From: Bradyrhizobium sp. CB3481
GTDB taxonomy: Bacteria > Pseudomonadota > Alphaproteobacteria > Rhizobiales > Xanthobacteraceae
Length of the DNA: 64,000 nucleotides
Reading direction: 5' to 3'
Assembly (NCBI RefSeq): GCF_029714305.1
Contig: NZ_CP121647.1
Location: 3,244,501-3,308,500, forward strand
The notes under the pieces were generated by a model. The model had not been told where the DNA came from, ran no database searches, and saw only the letters and a list, made by a program, of their open reading frames with translations. The position numbers and the translations under genes were made by a program. Positions 8,601 to 16,620 of this stretch are shown one piece after another. Numbering within the stretch: the first letter of the stretch is position 1; every line of letters starts with the position of its first letter.

Positions 8601-11291
8601 ACCATCACGCGTTCCTATGCGAGTGGCGTGGTGAACGGCACCGGCAGTTATATTGGCGGGCTGGTCGGGTACAACGTCGGCACGGGCAGCAACGTCACGC
8701 AATCCTACGCCACCGCGACGGTGGGCAGCCCCAACTTTTATGTCGGCGGGCTGGTCGGCTACAATGATGGCGCGATCTCGCAGGTCTACGCCGTCGGCGC
8801 GGTCAGCGGCAGGTACGCCGGAGGCCTTGTCGGCAACAATAGCGGCACGATTGCCCAGGCCTACGCGGCTGGGGCGGTAAGCGGCACGACCCCCGGCGGG
8901 CTGGTCGGCAATAACGGCGGCACGATCAGCCAATCCTATTTTGACACGGTGACGACAGGCCGGAACGCCGCCATCGGAAACGGAGCCGTCAACGGCGGGA
9001 TCGGCCTGACGACCAGCCAGATGCAGGATTCTGCCAACTATGCAACGACGTATGCTGGTTGGGACTTCACCAACGTCTGGTCGGCGCCGAGCGCCGGCTA
9101 TTATCCGCAGCTCTACGGCGTCAACCATGTCCTGCGCGTCGATCCCGCCAATGCCTCGCGGGCCTATGGCGATGCCAACCCGGCTCTCACCTACACATCC
9201 TATGGCTTGCACGCAGGCGACACGTCAGCCATCCTCTCCGGTCTTTCGCTGTCGACGGCAGCGACGACGACGTCCAATGTCGGCAGCTATGCGATCACTG
9301 CGGGCGGAAGCGTCATCAGCACCACCGGGCAGGCCTATCGCCTGATCCAGGCGCCGGCCACGCTGACAGTCACACCGCGCGCCATCACGGTGGCGGCGGA
9401 GGCCAAGAACCGTGCCTATGGCGACGCCAATCCGGCGCTGACCTGGCAGGTCGGCGGCGCGGGCCTCGTCAACGGCGATACGCTGTCGGGCGCGCTGGCG
9501 ACGTCGGCCACGACGACGAGCAACATCGGCACTTACGGCATCACCCAAGGCACGCTGGCGGCGAGCAGCAACTACGCGCTGAGCTACACCAGCGCCAACC
9601 TGACGGTGACACCGCGTGCGATCACCGTCACGGCCGAAGCCAAGAGCCGTGCCTATGGCGATGTCAATCCGCCATTGACCTGGCAGGTCGGCGGCGCGGG
9701 CCTTGTTAACGGCGATACGCTGTCGGGCGCGCTGGCGACGTCGGCCACGACGACGAGCAACATCGGCACCTACGGTATCACCCAAGGCACGCTGGCGGCG
9801 AGCAGCAACTACGCGCTGAGCTACACCAGCGCCAACCTGACGGTGACACCGCGTGCGATCACCGTCACGGCCGAAGCCAAGAGCCGTGCCTATGGCGATG
9901 TCAATCCAACGCTGACTTATCAAGTCGGTGGCGCAGGCCTCGCCAATGGCGATACGCTGTCAGGCGCGCTCGCGACATCGGCGACGGCAGCGAGCAATGT
10001 CGGCACCTACGGGATCACGCAAGGCACGCTGGCGGCAAGCGGCAATTACGCGCTGAGCTACACGGGCGCCAACCTGACAGTGACGCCGCGCGCGATCACG
10101 GTGACGGCCGAGGCCAAGAGCCGCGCCTATGGCGATACCAATCCCGCGCTGACCTATCAGGTCGGTGGTGCAGGCCTCGTCAATGGCGACACGCTGTCCG
10201 GCGCACTCGCGACATCGGCGACGGCAGCGAGCAATGTCGGCACCTACGGGATCACGCAAGGCACGCTGGCGGCAAGCAGCAATTACGCGCTGAGCTACAC
10301 GGGCGCCAACCTGATAGTGACGCCGCGCGCGATCACCGTCACGGCCGAAGCCAAGAGCCGCACCTATGGCGACACCAATCCGGCGCTGACCTGGCAGGTC
10401 GGCGGTGCAGGCTTGGTCAATGGCGACACATTGTCGGGCGGGCTGGCGACATCGGCGACGTCAACCAGCAATGTCGGTGCCTACGGGATCGGGCAGGGCA
10501 CGCTCGCGGCCTCGGCCAACTATGCGCTGAACTATACGAGCGCGAACCTCACGGTGACGCCGCGTGCGATCACGGTGACGGCCGAAGCCAAGAGCCGCAC
10601 CTATGGCGACGCCAATCCGGCGCTGACCTGGCAGGTCGGCGGCGCAGGCCTCGTCAATGGCGATACCTTGTCTGGCGCGCTGGCGACCTCGGCGACGACA
10701 GCCAGCAATGTGGGTACCTACGGCATCACGCAAGGCACGCTCGCAGCATCTAGCAACTACACGGTATCCTCGTTCACGGGCGGCAGCCTCACGGTGTCGC
10801 CGCGTGCGATCACGGTGACGGCTGACGCCAAGAGCCGCGCCTATGGCGATGCCAATCCTGCTCTGACCTGGCGGGTCGGCGGCGCGGGCCTTGCTAACGG
10901 CGATACGCTATCGGGCCTGCTCGCGACATCGGCGACCACATCCAGCGCGGCCGGTATCTACGGCATCACGCAAGGTACGCTCGCGGCGTCATCGAATTAT
11001 GCCTTCTCCTTCGTCGGGGCGAACCTCACGGTTACGCCGGCAGCCGCGCCGCGTGTGCCGACCGCAGAGCTCACCTCCTATGTGAGGTCGCGGGTGTCTC
11101 TGCCTGCGCCACAGCCGCTCGAGCAGATGCGGATTCCTGAAAGCCTCGAGCCGTCTCCTTCCGCAATCACCTGCAATTCCAGGCAGTGTCTTGAATTGCC
11201 TCATCCCCATAATCGGCGGATCGGCACGCGCGCCAGATTCGTCGATACGACAGTCAGTCGCGATCGGTTGCCTGCGTTTGCCGACAATTGA
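5619..11291 (+). CDS. TpsA-type exoprotein with TPS domain, GLUG and MBG repeats
   Basis: 1890 aa. It is a predicted two-partner secretion (type Vb) adhesin, exported by Sec and then through the outer membrane by the TpsB protein encoded next. A signal peptide ends near VMA-Q (residue 42). The filamentous-haemagglutinin TPS domain covers about residues 43-290, with an NPSG turn at 124-127 where the family usually has NPNG. Beta-helical sequence follows. GLUG-type repeats (GGLVGYN, VGALAGTN) span about residues 650-1130. One divergent and seven near-identical MBG domains (AYGDANPALT, GLVNGDTLSG) span about 1170-1807, and a short proline-containing tail ends the protein. The ligand is unknown. 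The expected function is surface attachment or biofilm formation. Confidence 0.92.
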   Translation: MIVSSTSCLSSAIKLCTRDFRASVSAIALLWGLGCGQPVMAQSLPSGGTVVSGSVAIGSTSPSNLTVIQSSRTGIVNWSNFSVGHGYQVQFNNGSGATLNRVTGNVPSSINGVVSATGSVYLVNPSGVVVGPTGVVKTGGSFVASTLDVKDADFRAGGALTFSGSSKASVVNLGKIGSSKGDVVLVARQVRNEGSLSARNGTAAMASGSEVLLSDGSLGNGKVLVRRSAPDGEIRNSGAIRATEVELRANGGNIYALAGNAGRAISATGIANKGGRIFLTSEGGSVNVTQKVVARRLQADTASRRSSIGGDVVISGDRVAVGATVAAKGDGGAGGTVVVTGNDVTLTSAARIDASGKSGGTVLIGGDRAGGVDATRKFLPQAVANAQTTTIEVGATITADGTSGAGGNVVVWSDGTTSFGGTISARGLRGGFIETSGHTFDFAGGSVNAGVGGTWLLDPVDLTIDATLAGTIATALDGGSNVTQETNAAGSGGSGDITVASGINWSTSATLTLSAYRNIAVNANIASTGGGGVVLRADNAGTGAGTVTFGGGQVSTAGAVSIYYNPTGSSSTVNTTKYTAPTQTNFSGNVTGGATLKTYMLINNVFDLQNMKNSLTGTYALGRDIDASITSGWNSGSGFDSIGAGASFNGSLNGEGHTISGLFINRPSSQNVGLIGYLSTSGTVSNVGVIGATVSGRTAVGAIVGTNWGAVANVYSSGSVTATEAGAGGLVGYNFQTVSNAYSNSAVSGPLYVGGAIGLNNVGAGNTAGLLSQVYATGAVTGTGTGPSSIGGFVGFNGGTITASYWDSYTSGQTLAIGTGSGSVTAVTSDPAQSAAANYAFKQSAYGSFSFPGTGAAGWFMIDGQTRPFGRWEHQTTITNAHQLQLMAMNLGASYTLAANIDLGSSLAPVNGKYPGMWSSAGFVPIGSTAANFTGGFNGRGYTVANLTINRPTTDDVGLFGYVGAGVTVQDVGLQGASVTGSNHVGALAGTNAGTITRSYASGVVNGTGSYIGGLVGYNVGTGSNVTQSYATATVGSPNFYVGGLVGYNDGAISQVYAVGAVSGRYAGGLVGNNSGTIAQAYAAGAVSGTTPGGLVGNNGGTISQSYFDTVTTGRNAAIGNGAVNGGIGLTTSQMQDSANYATTYAGWDFTNVWSAPSAGYYPQLYGVNHVLRVDPANASRAYGDANPALTYTSYGLHAGDTSAILSGLSLSTAATTTSNVGSYAITAGGSVISTTGQAYRLIQAPATLTVTPRAITVAAEAKNRAYGDANPALTWQVGGAGLVNGDTLSGALATSATTTSNIGTYGITQGTLAASSNYALSYTSANLTVTPRAITVTAEAKSRAYGDVNPPLTWQVGGAGLVNGDTLSGALATSATTTSNIGTYGITQGTLAASSNYALSYTSANLTVTPRAITVTAEAKSRAYGDVNPTLTYQVGGAGLANGDTLSGALATSATAASNVGTYGITQGTLAASGNYALSYTGANLTVTPRAITVTAEAKSRAYGDTNPALTYQVGGAGLVNGDTLSGALATSATAASNVGTYGITQGTLAASSNYALSYTGANLIVTPRAITVTAEAKSRTYGDTNPALTWQVGGAGLVNGDTLSGGLATSATSTSNVGAYGIGQGTLAASANYALNYTSANLTVTPRAITVTAEAKSRTYGDANPALTWQVGGAGLVNGDTLSGALATSATTASNVGTYGITQGTLAASSNYTVSSFTGGSLTVSPRAITVTADAKSRAYGDANPALTWRVGGAGLANGDTLSGLLATSATTSSAAGIYGITQGTLAASSNYAFSFVGANLTVTPAAAPRVPTAELTSYVRSRVSLPAPQPLEQMRIPESLEPSPSAITCNSRQCLELPHPHNRRIGTRARFVDTTVSRDRLPAFADN
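9381..11039 (+). repeat. Seven tandem 237-bp coding repeats (MBG domains) in tpsA
   Basis: Units begin at 9381, 9618, 9855, 10092, 10329, 10566 and 10803. Each is exactly 237 bp (79 codons) and begins with codons for AITVxAxAK. Units 1 and 2 and the start of unit 3 share long identical DNA runs, including synonymous positions, which indicates recent duplication or gene conversion. Unit 7 is the most diverged. A looser eighth unit lies just upstream, at about 9130-9380. Confidence 0.95.
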
Positions 11292-11581
11292 TTCGGGCGG
11301 CGAGGCCGCACGCATCGCGCGAGGAGATCGAAAATTCGTCTTTTCGGAAGTGGCGTTTGCGCTTCCGATAAAGGCCCCACGCGCATCTTCACACGCAATA
11401 GTTGGTGCTTTCGACAGCGCTGCAATTTACACGTTGTAGTTCTGCCACATATGGAACTCAACTTAAACCGTTATTAAGCGATCAACCATATTGATTGACT
11501 CATTCATTGTTCGCCGTGTGTGCGACAGAACGTCGGAACGTGCAGACTCATGCGAACTCACTCGTCGGCACCACAAGGCCC

Positions 11582-13381
11582 ATGCGGGCTGTGGTCGTCA
11601 TGATGCCGCGACTTCCCCAACAACTCGAAGCGCGCGCGGCGCGTCATGCGCGCGGCATCGGCGTCGGTTGCGCGCTGATGATGGCCTGCGCCGTTGCTGC
11701 CGCGCCTGACGGTGTTGCGCAGGCGCAGGTGGTGGAGCGCAATCTTCCGCCGGAGTCGCCGCGCCGCGCGAGCGCGATCAAGCTCGGCACCGATGATCTT
11801 CTGAAGAGCGATGACGCGACGCCGCTCGGCGTGAATCTTCAAGGCATCATCCTGGTCGGTGCAGACGCCAACGCAAAACCGGCTGCTGCTGCGAAGGGTA
11901 TCGATGTCAGTCAGGTCAGCGGCATCGATACCGCCGGCCTGCGCGAGCAGCTCACGCCGTTCCTGGATCGCCCGCTCAGCCGCAAGCTGATTGCCGAAGT
12001 GCAGGCAAAGGTGGCCGCTGTCTACCGCGAAGCCGGGCGGCCGTTCGTATCGATCACGCTGCCGCCGCAGGAAGTATCGACCGGTCTGCTTCAGTTACGC
12101 GTGATCGCGTTCAAGGTCGCCGGCATCAAAGTGACGGGCGCCGCGCCCGAAAACTATCCGCAAAACCGCATCCGCCTCGTTCCCGGCCAGGAGATCGATG
12201 CACGCAAGCTCGAGACCGATCTCGACTGGGCCAACCGCAATCCGTTTCGCCAGGTCGAAGCGGTGTTCGGCCCGGGCAAGGATCTCGGCATGACCGACGT
12301 CAACATCCAGGTGACGGACCGCAAGCCGTGGCAGGTTTATGCCGGCTACGCCAACAGCGGCACACGCGCGACCGACCGTAACCGCTATTATGTCGGCGCC
12401 AACGGGGCGCCGTCAGCCGATATCTTCGCATCCTATCAGCTCACCGGCAGCGGCAATTTCTGGGTCGATGATGGCCTGTTCAACCGGCCCGACGATGCCA
12501 AATATGTCAGTCAGGCGGGAAGGCTGCTCACGCCGCTTGGACTGCGCACCAGCCTCGAAGTCGTCGGCGATCACGTGCTGACCAATGAGAGGCCGAACGA
12601 TCTTTTCCGGATCAAGACGCAGACGAGCCAGGCCTCAGTCATCGTTCGCACCGCGCTCTCCAACTTCGCACCGCCGGCGACCGGCGATCTGCTCGGCGGC
12701 GTCGAGCTCAAGCACCAGCTGCGCACGACCATCTTCGACGGCACGCCGGTCGCCGAAGGCAGAGCCGACGTCGCACAATTGGTGGTGGGGTGGAACGGGC
12801 GCTGGTCGGACAATCTGGGCAGCAACACGCTCGACGTTCGTCTCAAGTCCAATCCCGGCGGCATTCTCTCCGGTAACAATTCGGGGGCCTGGAGCGCCTT
12901 CACCAATGGACGCGTCACCGATGTGCAGACCAATCTCGTCACCCTCGAATATGGCCGCGTGACACCGCTGCCGAAGGGCTTATCGCTGAAGTCGGAAGTC
13001 ACCGTGCTCGCATCATCCAAGCCGCTTCCGGACACCGAGCGTGTCTCGCTCGGCGGCATCAGCACCGTGCGCGGCTATGTGAGCGAAGACGGCGTGGTCG
13101 ACCAGGCACTGATCCTGCGCAACTCCCTCTATTTCTCCATGCCCAGCATGCCGTCCTGGATGCCCGGCACGCTGGCGCCGTTCCTCCTGGCTGACGTCGG
13201 GTGGGGGCGAGACCTGTTGTCCAAACGCGACACCACCTTGTCGTCGCTCGGGGCCGGACTGGATTTTGCGGCGGGCGCGAACTTCAATTCCAAACTGCTG
13301 GCGGCGCGGGCGATGAGTGATGGGCAATATAGCCGGGCCGGTTCCTGGCGTGTATCGGTGCAGGCCTCGATGAGCTATTGA
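11582..13381 (+). CDS. TpsB-type outer-membrane transporter (ShlB/FhaC/HecB family)
   Basis: 599 aa from the ATG at 11582; the frame is open back to a TTG at 11495. It is a predicted Omp85-superfamily pore that secretes the adjacent TpsA. A long signal region (ARGIGVGCALMMACAVAAAP) is followed by POTRA-like sequence at about residues 100-240, including LSRKLIAEVQAKVAAVYREA and PFVSITLPPQEVSTGLLQLR. A 16-strand barrel region follows, with the conserved loop-6 VRGY motif at about 496-499. The chain ends in an aromatic residue (SMSY), as expected for barrel insertion. The start at 11582 is 290 nt after the tpsA stop, so the pair may be one transcript or have a second promoter. Confidence 0.93.
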   Translation: MRAVVVMMPRLPQQLEARAARHARGIGVGCALMMACAVAAAPDGVAQAQVVERNLPPESPRRASAIKLGTDDLLKSDDATPLGVNLQGIILVGADANAKPAAAAKGIDVSQVSGIDTAGLREQLTPFLDRPLSRKLIAEVQAKVAAVYREAGRPFVSITLPPQEVSTGLLQLRVIAFKVAGIKVTGAAPENYPQNRIRLVPGQEIDARKLETDLDWANRNPFRQVEAVFGPGKDLGMTDVNIQVTDRKPWQVYAGYANSGTRATDRNRYYVGANGAPSADIFASYQLTGSGNFWVDDGLFNRPDDAKYVSQAGRLLTPLGLRTSLEVVGDHVLTNERPNDLFRIKTQTSQASVIVRTALSNFAPPATGDLLGGVELKHQLRTTIFDGTPVAEGRADVAQLVVGWNGRWSDNLGSNTLDVRLKSNPGGILSGNNSGAWSAFTNGRVTDVQTNLVTLEYGRVTPLPKGLSLKSEVTVLASSKPLPDTERVSLGGISTVRGYVSEDGVVDQALILRNSLYFSMPSMPSWMPGTLAPFLLADVGWGRDLLSKRDTTLSSLGAGLDFAAGANFNSKLLAARAMSDGQYSRAGSWRVSVQASMSY

Positions 13382-13531
13382 GGACATCACCGATTTCAGC
13401 TCGAGCGTACACTCATAAAACGCCAAGTCGCGTCAGCTTTCGGGCGAACCGGACGTAGAGCTAACATCACCGAATGACCGAGTCTGACAAAGCGGACATC
13501 GAGCCAAGCCCGGTCGCATTGAAATGAAAAC

Positions 13532-13559
13532 AAAAAAGCCCCGGCAAAGGCCGAGGCTT
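13532..13559 (-). terminator. Intrinsic terminator of the porin-like pseudogene
   Basis: On the minus strand GCCTCGG, a short loop and CCGGGGC are followed by TTTTTT. It lies 34 nt past the stop of the porin-like gene and is correctly oriented for it. Confidence 0.85.
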
Positions 13560-13592
13560 CTGATTCTTAGCGGATCGATCGATGAAAATAGA

Positions 13593-14361
13593 TCAGTACT
13601 TCGCGACCACGGGGCCGCCGAACGTGTAGTTGATGCGGATCGTTCCTATGTCGATGTTCTGCCGGATGTTGTCGCTCCGCGTGACCGCAATCGCCGACTG
13701 CGGGAACGTCACGTTGGAGTTGCCCATGAACAGGTGGTCGTATTCGACGGCAACCGACCAGCGCGGCGCAAAACCGATTTCAATTCCGGCCCCGACGGTG
13801 CCGCCCCAGCGGGTGTCGCTTGCCTGATTGAACGGGACGCCGGCGGCGGCGAAGCCGTTTCCTACCGGAAAGAAGCTGCTATATTTGTTATTGGTGACCG
13901 CAGCGCCGCCCTTGACGTACAGCAGAACGCTGTTGAAGACCGGTGAACAGACCGAGGGCGTCGACCTTGGTCTGGTTCACGTACGGAATGAGCGCGGTCA
14001 GGCTCGAATTCGCTCCCTTCAAATTGGCCCAATCGCCCTGGGCCTCGACGCCGAACACCCAATTGGCGGCCTGCCAGCGATAGCCGATCTGGCCTCCGGC
14101 GAGGCCGCCGGTTGCATCGTGACAGCCTTCGCTCGGGGTATTGGCAATCGGAAGGCCGGCAACGCTGGTGAGCGTGTAGCATTCGCGGCTCAGGGCGCCC
14201 CCGCCGTTGACGCCGACGTAGAAGCCGCCCCAATTGTAGATCGGTGCGATCACCGGAGGCGCCTTGGTGTAGACCTTGGCGGGAAGATCGGCAGCGGAAG
14301 CTGTGCCCGAAAAGCCAGCCATCGACGCAAGCACAAAACCCGCCACTGCAAGACGACGCAT
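13593..14361 (-). pseudogene. Omp25/RopB-like outer-membrane beta-barrel gene, frameshifted
   Basis: The N-terminal part (MRRLAVAGFVLASMAGFSG, then ADLPAKVYTKAPPVIAP and NWGGFYVGVNGGG) is a typical rhizobial Omp25-type porin start. After VDALGLFTG near 13940 the frame runs into unrelated residues and stops. The missing C-terminal half continues in another frame: it starts near VFNSVLLYVKGGAAV and ends FGGPVVAKY at a TGA at 13593-13595. Compared with the family pattern LFTGQVGYA-NSVLLYVKGG, a short segment of about 14 nt seems deleted at the junction. The intact relative in this window is at 61642-62355. A sequencing or assembly error is the alternative. Confidence 0.85.
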
Positions 14362-14624
14362 TCCAAGTCCCCAGTGCAATCGAAAATGGTAATGCGTTCT
14401 GGCATGGACCCGTCAAGTGCGCCAGACTACCTCACTTCCAGGTTGCAGCTTTCTGTGATGTGTTGTGAGAATGCCTCAAGCGCCCGCAGCGAACTTCCAT
14501 CCGACGAAACGCCTGCTATTAGCCCTTCTCTGACCTGGCAAATGTCCGAGTTGAGTCCGGAAGGCAGACCCAATCGGACATTGGCCAAAGTCGCTGTCGC
14601 GAGCGATTTTATGAGTTCACGGCC

Positions 14625-15509
14625 TCAGCTCAACACGCCGTACTTCTTGAACCAGGCCTGCATCTGCGACCAGGCATCTTCCGCTGCGTCCTTGCGATAA
14701 CTCGGGCGATAGTCGGCGTGGAAGCCGTGTGGGGCGCCAGGGTAGATCTTGAACTCGGCGGTCTTCTTGTCTGCCGCCAGCGCCGCCTTGAAGGCTTCCA
14801 CCTGGGCCACCGGAATCCCGGTGTCGGCCCCGCCGTAGAGGCCGAGGACGGGCGCCTTCATCTCGGCTACGAGCTGGGTCGGGCTCTTCGGCCAGGCCGG
14901 GTTGGGCGGATCGACCAGCGAGCCATAGAACGCGGCGCCGGCCTTGAGCGCTCCGCTATGGGCGGCATATTCCCAGACCGTCCGCCCGCCGCGGCAGAAC
15001 CCGATGATGGCGAGCCGCGAGGTATCGCCACCTTGCGACTTGGCCCAGGCCACGGTGCTGTCGAGGTCGGACAACAGCTCGGCGTCCGGTTTTGAGTTTA
15101 CGAGCGGCATGAGCTGCGGTATTTCGCTGACCTTCGTTAGGTCGCCCTTGCGGAAATAGTAGTCGGGCGCTACCGCGAGCGCGCCCAGTTTGGCGAGGCG
15201 CCGCGTCACGTCCTTGATGTATTCGTGCAGACCGAAAACCTCCATCGCCACCAGCACCACCGGCGGGTTGCCGACGCCGGCCGGCCGCGCGAAATAGCCG
15301 GGCATCTCGCCATCCGGGACCTTGATCTTGGCCTCGCCGTCGGTGAGGCCGCCGGTATCCGTCTTGATCGCGTCGGCGCGCACCGGCCCAGCCGCCAGCG
15401 TGTAGCCTGCGGTCACCGCGGCGGATGCGGTCATGAAGCCGCGGCGCGAGAATGGCGCGACCTTGGTCAGTCCGATGACATCCGAGGCTAGCTGGGGTTC
15501 GGCGCTCAT
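14625..15509 (-). CDS. Dienelactone hydrolase family protein, Tat-exported
   Basis: 294 aa. A consensus Tat motif SRRGFM at about residues 21-26 precedes a hydrophobic region and Ala-x-Ala site, so the folded enzyme is probably exported to the periplasm. The alpha/beta hydrolase shows a Cys nucleophile in GFCRGGR, an Asp in GGADTG and a His in PGAPHGFHADY, the dienelactone-hydrolase triad. The likely reaction is hydrolysis of a lactone or ester. The ATG at 15509 has a strong AAAGGAGGAC ribosome binding site, preferred over the in-frame start at 15563. A CRP-like palindrome lies about 230 nt upstream. Confidence 0.93.
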   Translation of the reverse strand: MSAEPQLASDVIGLTKVAPFSRRGFMTASAAVTAGYTLAAGPVRADAIKTDTGGLTDGEAKIKVPDGEMPGYFARPAGVGNPPVVLVAMEVFGLHEYIKDVTRRLAKLGALAVAPDYYFRKGDLTKVSEIPQLMPLVNSKPDAELLSDLDSTVAWAKSQGGDTSRLAIIGFCRGGRTVWEYAAHSGALKAGAAFYGSLVDPPNPAWPKSPTQLVAEMKAPVLGLYGGADTGIPVAQVEAFKAALAADKKTAEFKIYPGAPHGFHADYRPSYRKDAAEDAWSQMQAWFKKYGVLS

Positions 15510-15737
15510 TGGCAAGTCCTCCTTTTTGGGAGGCGCATTCAGCTTGCAAACGGGCGCGAACACAAATCACCTGCTTGCGAGACAGCCGTCGGTTTGGGGA
15601 GTGCAAGCGTCCGAAAACCGGACAAAAAACAAGGCCGTCGACGCAGTATACCGTCAACGACCTTGCCAGCCCCGGACATTGAAATCGGCTCACGCCATCC
15701 GGTGAGTTTCAGCATGACCGGGAATCCTGCGGGGATG

Positions 15738-15753
15738 TGTGAACCAGTTCACA
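15738..15753. promoter_or_regulatory. CRP/FNR-type palindrome TGTGA-N6-TCACA
   Basis: TGTGAACCAGTTCACA matches the CRP consensus half-sites exactly and is a 7-2-7 perfect dyad. It lies 229 nt upstream of the dienelactone hydrolase ATG. Binding by a CRP/FNR family regulator is inferred; no promoter was identified beside it. Confidence 0.5.
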
Positions 15754-15798
15754 AAGGTGCAAAAAAGTTCCGTCAACGATATCTTAACGGTGGAAAGT

Positions 15799-15825
15799 AT
15801 CCCGCCGGCCAGGGCGCGGCGGGAT
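15799..15825 (-). terminator. Possible terminator after the coiled-coil gene
   Basis: A 9-bp GC-rich stem (ATCCCGCCG / CGGCGGGAT) lies about 95 nt downstream of the gene ending at 15919. The trailing T-run is short, so efficiency is uncertain. Confidence 0.4.
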
Positions 15826-15918
15826 GGCCGGACCTTTGAGGGGACCATACTGGCGCGGCCGACGCAGGATATCGGCTCCGCGGAGTGGGGATAGGTCGTC
15901 AGGCGCCGCGGGGGGCAG

Positions 15919-16425
15919 CTATCCGCGCGTCCTGGCACGGCCGCGGTTGGCCGACCTGCTGGCGCGCGGCTTTGCCTTGGCCGCACGCTTGCGCGGGGAG
16001 GAAGCGGCGTCGGGTTCGGATGCCTGCGCACTGGCAAAGGATTGCCGCAGCCCATCGACCGCTTCCGTCAGCGTTCCCAGTTGCTCGGAAAGCTTCTTGG
16101 TATCGGCCTGCTGCGCGGCAAGCAGGCGGCGCACCGTCAACAGCTGGTCCTGCACCATCTGCAACTGGTCGATCGATTCCTGCTGTGTCGCTTCCAATCC
16201 CTTGGTCTTCTCGACCAGCTGCTCGGATGCCTGCGTGGCGCGTGCCTGCAATTGCCGGGCCGCAACCGCGCGATCGGTCTCGGGCGCGCTGCCGGTATAG
16301 GCCCGCCAGAGGGCGATAGAACTAACGCCAAGTACAACAGCAATAAGAGCCACAGCGGCGATCGCAATCGGCTGGCCGCCGAAACGCGCGATGGGGCTAG
16401 CACTCCGGGGGCCGAGTTCGATCAT
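15919..16425 (-). CDS. Membrane-anchored coiled-coil protein
   Basis: 168 aa from the ATG at 16425 (MIELGPRSA). One transmembrane helix (IAIAAVALIAVVLGVSSIAL) at about residues 20-40 is followed by a long heptad-rich segment (ARQLQARATQASEQLVEKT, and on to about residue 125). A Lys/Arg/Ala-rich disordered tail ends the protein. It is probably anchored in the inner membrane. I assign no function. A longer frame back to 16566 overlaps a short repeat and is not preferred. Confidence 0.75.
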   Translation of the reverse strand: MIELGPRSASPIARFGGQPIAIAAVALIAVVLGVSSIALWRAYTGSAPETDRAVAARQLQARATQASEQLVEKTKGLEATQQESIDQLQMVQDQLLTVRRLLAAQQADTKKLSEQLGTLTEAVDGLRQSFASAQASEPDAASSPRKRAAKAKPRASRSANRGRARTRG

Positions 16426-16518
16426 GCGACTCCAAATCCGGACGTGATTCCAAAGTTCCAAACTAGCACAGGCCGGACTCGGCCAAAACCCGGGATTTAT
16501 CTGATAGAGCCGGACAGA

Positions 16519-16560
16519 CTTGGGATTGCGGGGGCCTTGGGATTGCGGACTTGGGATTGC
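16519..16560. repeat. Three short direct repeats of CTTGGGATTGC
   Basis: The 11-mer occurs at 16519-16529, 16536-16546 and 16550-16560 in the gap between the esterase and the coiled-coil gene. No function is evident. Confidence 0.7.
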
Positions 16561-16620
16561 AGGCAAAATCTCGTTCGCCCCGGGGGCGGGCGGGAATGGC
16601 TCCGGCCGGGGATGCCCCCG

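Larger units (their letters stand above)
15510..15918. other. Non-coding stretch of 409 nt
   Basis: No convincing coding sequence is present. It holds the upstream region of the dienelactone hydrolase gene, a CRP-like palindrome at 15738-15753 and a GC-rich hairpin at 15799-15825. Confidence 0.6.
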
